A stretch of DNA of 64,000 nt from the NCBI GenBank assembly GCA_019694655.1, contig JAIBBN010000008.1, positions 1-64,000 on the forward strand, read 5' to 3'. Shown here in pieces: positions 61,615-64,000 of this stretch. The translations under genes were made by a program, and so were the position numbers. This DNA comes from Leptospirales bacterium. GTDB lineage: Bacteria > Spirochaetota > Leptospiria > Leptospirales > Leptonemataceae. Each line of letters opens with the position of its first letter. The stretch's first letter is position 1. The notes beneath the pieces were generated by a model. It was not told the DNA's origin, made no database searches, and saw nothing but the letters and a program-made list of their open reading frames with translations.

Positions 61615-62364
61615 TCACGGGCCTGCGCCGCTTTCAAAAGCCTGGCGCAGCGATTCGATTTCTCGGTGTGCGGCCTCAGCTTCGGCAGTGCGCCCGGCAT
61701 TGCGATAGGCCTGCTCCAGTTTTTCCAGCAGCGGCAAGCGTTCCGACGCTGCTTGTACGTTGCGCAGCCTTTCCCGGAGAAGTTCAATTTGAAAATTGAC
61801 GGCATCAAAGCTGCGTCGATTGGCCTCGGCCTCCTCGCCCGGCGCCATGGGAGCGGAAGGGTCAGGCGGCGCTGCCACCGTCTGGGCGTCAGCGGCGGCG
61901 GCAGGATGCTCGGCGACGGCGGCTTTCGGCGCAAACTCAGCGCCGTTTGCTTCGGAGGTCGGCGTCTGAAAACTGCGCCAGGCAAATGGACCGAGCGCAC
62001 CCAGAAACAGCAGGCCGGCAGCGGCGTAAGCCAGATAACGTCGATCGCCATGCAGAACATTGTCCATCAGCGCGCCAATCCGCTGACGGCGCTCCAGACG
62101 CAGGACGTAGGCGCCGGCATCAGAGGCCCCCTTGCCGGCCATTGCCGAGCGCAGCTTGCGATCGAAATCCGCGCTTAGATCGCCGGGATTGGACTTCTGG
62201 CCAAGCTCGGAAAAGGCGGAGCGCAGCTTTTCGTCGAGCAGGCGCTGCTCCCCCGCCTGACGGGTGCGGGCCGGCCCAAGCTGGCGACGGCCATCCTCAT
62301 CCAGCGGCAGCTCCGGATTCTGAAGCAACTCATCGGCGTCGGGCTTGTTCGGGCGCTGGCTCAT
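61615..62364 (-). CDS. Single-pass membrane protein, likely anti-sigma factor
   Basis: 249 residues. Residues 1-105 are cytoplasmic and charged, with helices that could grip a sigma factor (EQRLLDEKLRSAFSELGQ, SADFDRKLRSAMA). One membrane helix lies at about residues 109-128 (YLAYAAAGLLFLGALGPFAW). The periplasmic part is low-complexity Ala/Pro (130-180), and the C-terminal 70 residues form a coiled coil (FQIELLRERLRNVQAASERL). No zinc-binding ZAS motif (HxxxCxxC) is visible. Position decides the call: its start is nine bases after the stop of an ECF sigma factor. It is a candidate membrane anti-sigma regulator. Confidence 0.65.
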   Translation of the reverse strand: MSQRPNKPDADELLQNPELPLDEDGRRQLGPARTRQAGEQRLLDEKLRSAFSELGQKSNPGDLSADFDRKLRSAMAGKGASDAGAYVLRLERRQRIGALMDNVLHGDRRYLAYAAAGLLFLGALGPFAWRSFQTPTSEANGAEFAPKAAVAEHPAAAADAQTVAAPPDPSAPMAPGEEAEANRRSFDAVNFQIELLRERLRNVQAASERLPLLEKLEQAYRNAGRTAEAEAAHREIESLRQAFESGAGP

Positions 62365-62373
62365 TAGATTTCT

Positions 62374-62961
62374 TTAAAGGGCGCTAAAATACTCTTCGCC
62401 CCGACCATTCCTTACAATCGATCGTTTCAACAGCTCGCGAGCCTTGAAGAGCCGACTTTTTACCGTGCCAATGTTAACCTGCATGAGCTCGGCGATCTCT
62501 TCGTAGGACAGATTCTCGTAATAGCGGTAGAGAAGTATCTGCCTGTACTTGCGCTCCAGACCGTTGATCTTGTTGATTAGATAAGCGGCATCGTCAGACA
62601 GTTCGACATTTTTTTCTATGGCTACGCGATCATCGGAAAGCAGGGGCTGCAGCGGCTCCAGGGACTCCTGTACGCGGCTGCGCCGGGACCGTAAATGGTC
62701 CCGGCACTTGTTCACAACAATCCGGTAAAGCCAGGTGTATATGCCGCTTTCACCGCGAAAGCGGGGCAGCGCCCGGTAAGCCGTGAGCAGGGCCTCCTGC
62801 AGGCAATCCTCGGCGTCCTCCGCATCATGGACGATGGAGCAGGCCTTGCGGAAGAGGCGCAGCCGATACGCGCCCACCAGGCTCAGATAGGCGTCGCCGT
62901 CGCCGGCCTGCACCCGCGCAATCAGCTCGCGTTCGCGCTGACGCTGCTCCGTAACCTCCAT
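62374..62961 (-). CDS. ECF-type RNA polymerase sigma factor
   Basis: 195 residues. Region 2 reads RLFRKACSIVHDAEDAEDCL, QEALLTAYRALPRFRGES and WLYRIVVNKCRDHLRSR, with the -10-binding helix. Region 4 reads LERKYRQILLYRYYENLSYE followed by IAELMQVNIGTVKSRLFKAR, the -35-recognising helix-turn-helix. This is the RpoE-like ECF subgroup, which in other bacteria responds to envelope stress and is held by a membrane anti-sigma factor. The gene begins six bases after the end of lspA and is followed closely by the putative anti-sigma gene, so all three are likely co-transcribed. Confidence 0.95.
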   Translation of the reverse strand: MEVTEQRQRERELIARVQAGDGDAYLSLVGAYRLRLFRKACSIVHDAEDAEDCLQEALLTAYRALPRFRGESGIYTWLYRIVVNKCRDHLRSRRSRVQESLEPLQPLLSDDRVAIEKNVELSDDAAYLINKINGLERKYRQILLYRYYENLSYEEIAELMQVNIGTVKSRLFKARELLKRSIVRNGRGEEYFSAL

Positions 62962-62967
62962 GCTCCC

Positions 62968-63678
62968 TCAGGCCTTCCCCTGGGCGACAGTGGGCTTCTT
63001 GCCGTCGCCGATGGTAAAGATGAGAAGAATTACGCCTACGACAATGCAGCTATCAGCGACGTTGAAGGTCGGCCAGGTGCGCATGGAAAGAAAATTCAGC
63101 AAAGGAATGTTCTGAACGCTGTCCCAGCCAAACCAGATGCATTCGACAAAGTCGACCACCCCTTGCACGTAGCCGTCTTCCGGAACCAGACCAAATTTCC
63201 AGCTGCGATCGACCAGCGACTTGAGGAAGGCCTTGTCGATCAGATTACCTATGGCGCCGGAAAAGACCAGAAGCCAGGCGAAGGAGTTGCCCATATCCGG
63301 AACGCGAAAGCGATAGAAGACCAGAAAGATCGTCGCCGCCAGGGTCAGAAGAAATCCAAATACCGGAAGAGTCGGCCCAATTCCAAAGATGAAGCGATCG
63401 TTAAAAACCAGACGCAGCTTGATCAGCCGACCCTCATCGCCAAGCACATTCACCTGGGGCCGGCCTGCGTCGCGTGTACGCAGATGCTCCAATGAAGTGA
63501 CATGTGCAATCTGTCCCCCATGGAGATTGAAGTCCAGGCTGTCCGTAACCAGCTTCTTGGAAATCAAGTCTGCAGACAACAATGCGCACAGACCAAGCAG
63601 CCACAGCGGCTGAAAGACCTGAAAGAAGGACTTTGGAAATGAGAATGCACGTTTGAGAAGTTCGGCGGCCTGGGACAT
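62968..63678 (-). CDS. lspA: Lipoprotein signal peptidase, unusually long
   Basis: 236 residues from the ATG at 63678; longer in-frame starts exist but no family residues precede it. The four membrane helices and the family motifs are present: LLGLCALLSADLISKKLV, GAIGNLIDKAF (Asn145), VVDFVECIW with the catalytic Asp176, and FNVADSCIVVG with the catalytic Asp209. E. coli LspA has 164 residues; this one has about 40 extra in the first periplasmic loop (residues 52-85) and a second insertion before the last helix. It cleaves the signal peptide of diacylglyceryl-modified prolipoproteins. Confidence 0.9.
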   Translation of the reverse strand: MSQAAELLKRAFSFPKSFFQVFQPLWLLGLCALLSADLISKKLVTDSLDFNLHGGQIAHVTSLEHLRTRDAGRPQVNVLGDEGRLIKLRLVFNDRFIFGIGPTLPVFGFLLTLAATIFLVFYRFRVPDMGNSFAWLLVFSGAIGNLIDKAFLKSLVDRSWKFGLVPEDGYVQGVVDFVECIWFGWDSVQNIPLLNFLSMRTWPTFNVADSCIVVGVILLIFTIGDGKKPTVAQGKA

Positions 63679-63801
63679 GGAATGGCCGCCAGCCTTCCTT
63701 TCCGCCAACATGGTGTCAAGCAACGGCAGCCAGCAGCGGCGCGCCGGACGCCTGAAAAGCCGCAAAAATAGCTAGATTCTGCAGCCTGTCGCACGATGCT
63801 G

Positions 63802-63831
63802 GGCGGGCCGACGCCCGCTCGTTGGCCCGCC
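63802..63831 (+). other. GC-rich hairpin four bases upstream of a start codon
   Basis: GGCGGGCC (63802-63809) and GGCCCGCC (63824-63831) are perfect complements around a 14-base loop. The hairpin ends four bases before the ATG at 63836, so it covers the place of a ribosome-binding site. No other Shine-Dalgarno sequence is visible. It could limit translation of the next gene unless opened. Confidence 0.4.
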
Positions 63832-63835
63832 AACC

Positions 63836-64000
63836 ATGAGCAGCCCATTGCGCGTACAGCCAACAACGCTTCAAGAACTGGAACTTGCCGAGCGCAGCTA
63901 CCGCACCATCCCCTTTGAAGCAATCCTCAAGCAGGACCTGCTGCGACTGGGCTTGAATTTTGACGCCGCTGCATTGCAGCAGGGCGAATTCAAAGCGAAA
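63836..64000 (+). CDS. Start of an unidentified gene, truncated by the window
   Basis: An ATG opens 55 codons that reach the window edge without a stop. The N-terminus is soluble and helical (TTLQELELAERSYRTIPFEA followed by ILKQDLLRLGLNF), with no signal peptide. The family cannot be judged from this fragment. The gene is divergent from lspA. Codon use is like that of the neighbours, which supports it being real. Confidence 0.5.
   Translation, partial: MSSPLRVQPTTLQELELAERSYRTIPFEAILKQDLLRLGLNFDAAALQQGEFKAK

Noticed and set aside
1-64000. tRNA, rRNA, CRISPR arrays and insertion sequences
   Set aside because: I looked for tRNA T-loops, regular repeat-spacer patterns, transposase motifs and terminal inverted repeats with target duplications and saw none that held up by eye; a covariance-model search would be decisive.

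Overview
The window reads as one contiguous piece of a GC-rich bacterial chromosome, densely packed with genes. I see no rRNA, tRNA, CRISPR array or insertion sequence. The gene content points to a spirochaete of the order Leptospirales, from a GC-rich lineage rather than classical Leptospira. The evidence is a GreA factor carrying a spirochaete-style N-terminal extension of about 760 residues, many lipoproteins and beta-barrel-like outer-membrane proteins, PilZ and class III cyclase proteins, a metal-uptake operon led by a Fur-family gene, and several conserved proteins without a known function. The taxonomic call is an inference; no 16S gene is present.

Layout. Positions 1-6.4 kb hold a truncated secreted protein, an NTF2-like protein, an OmpA-type lipoprotein with a putative barrel protein, a remarkable three-module protein (degenerate isochorismatase, kinase-like and tyrosine phosphatase modules) and a hydrolase lipoprotein. 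Positions 6.6-11.6 kb hold an NfeD-SPFH-SPFH membrane module with a TPR-like ORF behind a nine-A run, a GyrI-like protein and a membrane PAS/ATPase sensor. Positions 11.7-17.4 kb hold a thioesterase, mnmC, a small membrane protein and fur-znuA-znuC-znuB on the minus strand. Positions 17.5-27.5 kb hold a small lipoprotein, an exported protein with a di-heme peroxidase, a DUF5683-like protein, a DUF2817 peptidase, uvrC, a PilZ protein, an SH3b protein and a glycosyltransferase.

Positions 27.6-33.1 kb form a coupled surface operon: a lamin-tail-like exported protein, an outer-membrane barrel and a phospholipase D-family lipoprotein. Positions 33.1-47.9 kb hold a zinc exporter, a degenerate metallophosphatase, proline iminopeptidase, coaE, a SPOR protein, ppk, a metallo-beta-lactamase-fold lipoprotein, lhgO, a TetR-cyclase pair, a DUF1015 protein and a ferritin-like protein. 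Positions 47.9-58.3 kb hold ileS (minus) and, divergently, greA followed by an ABC exporter of the LolD/MacB type with its adaptor. Positions 58.4-64 kb hold a double NTF2 lipoprotein, an AraC regulator, small membrane proteins, msrB and an lspA-ECF sigma-anti-sigma-like operon. A new gene then runs off the end.

Functional threads are zinc homeostasis (Fur/ZnuABC and a CDF exporter), envelope biogenesis and lipoprotein maturation (LspA, many lipoproteins, LolD-like ABC system, NfeD/SPFH), signalling (PAS/ATPase, cyclase, PilZ, ECF sigma, the kinase/phosphatase fusion) and ordinary housekeeping (UvrC, IleS, CoaE, MnmC, GreA, Ppk). Start codons are often GTG or TTG. Several gene starts were moved inward from the longest possible frame on the basis of ribosome-binding sites or family length.
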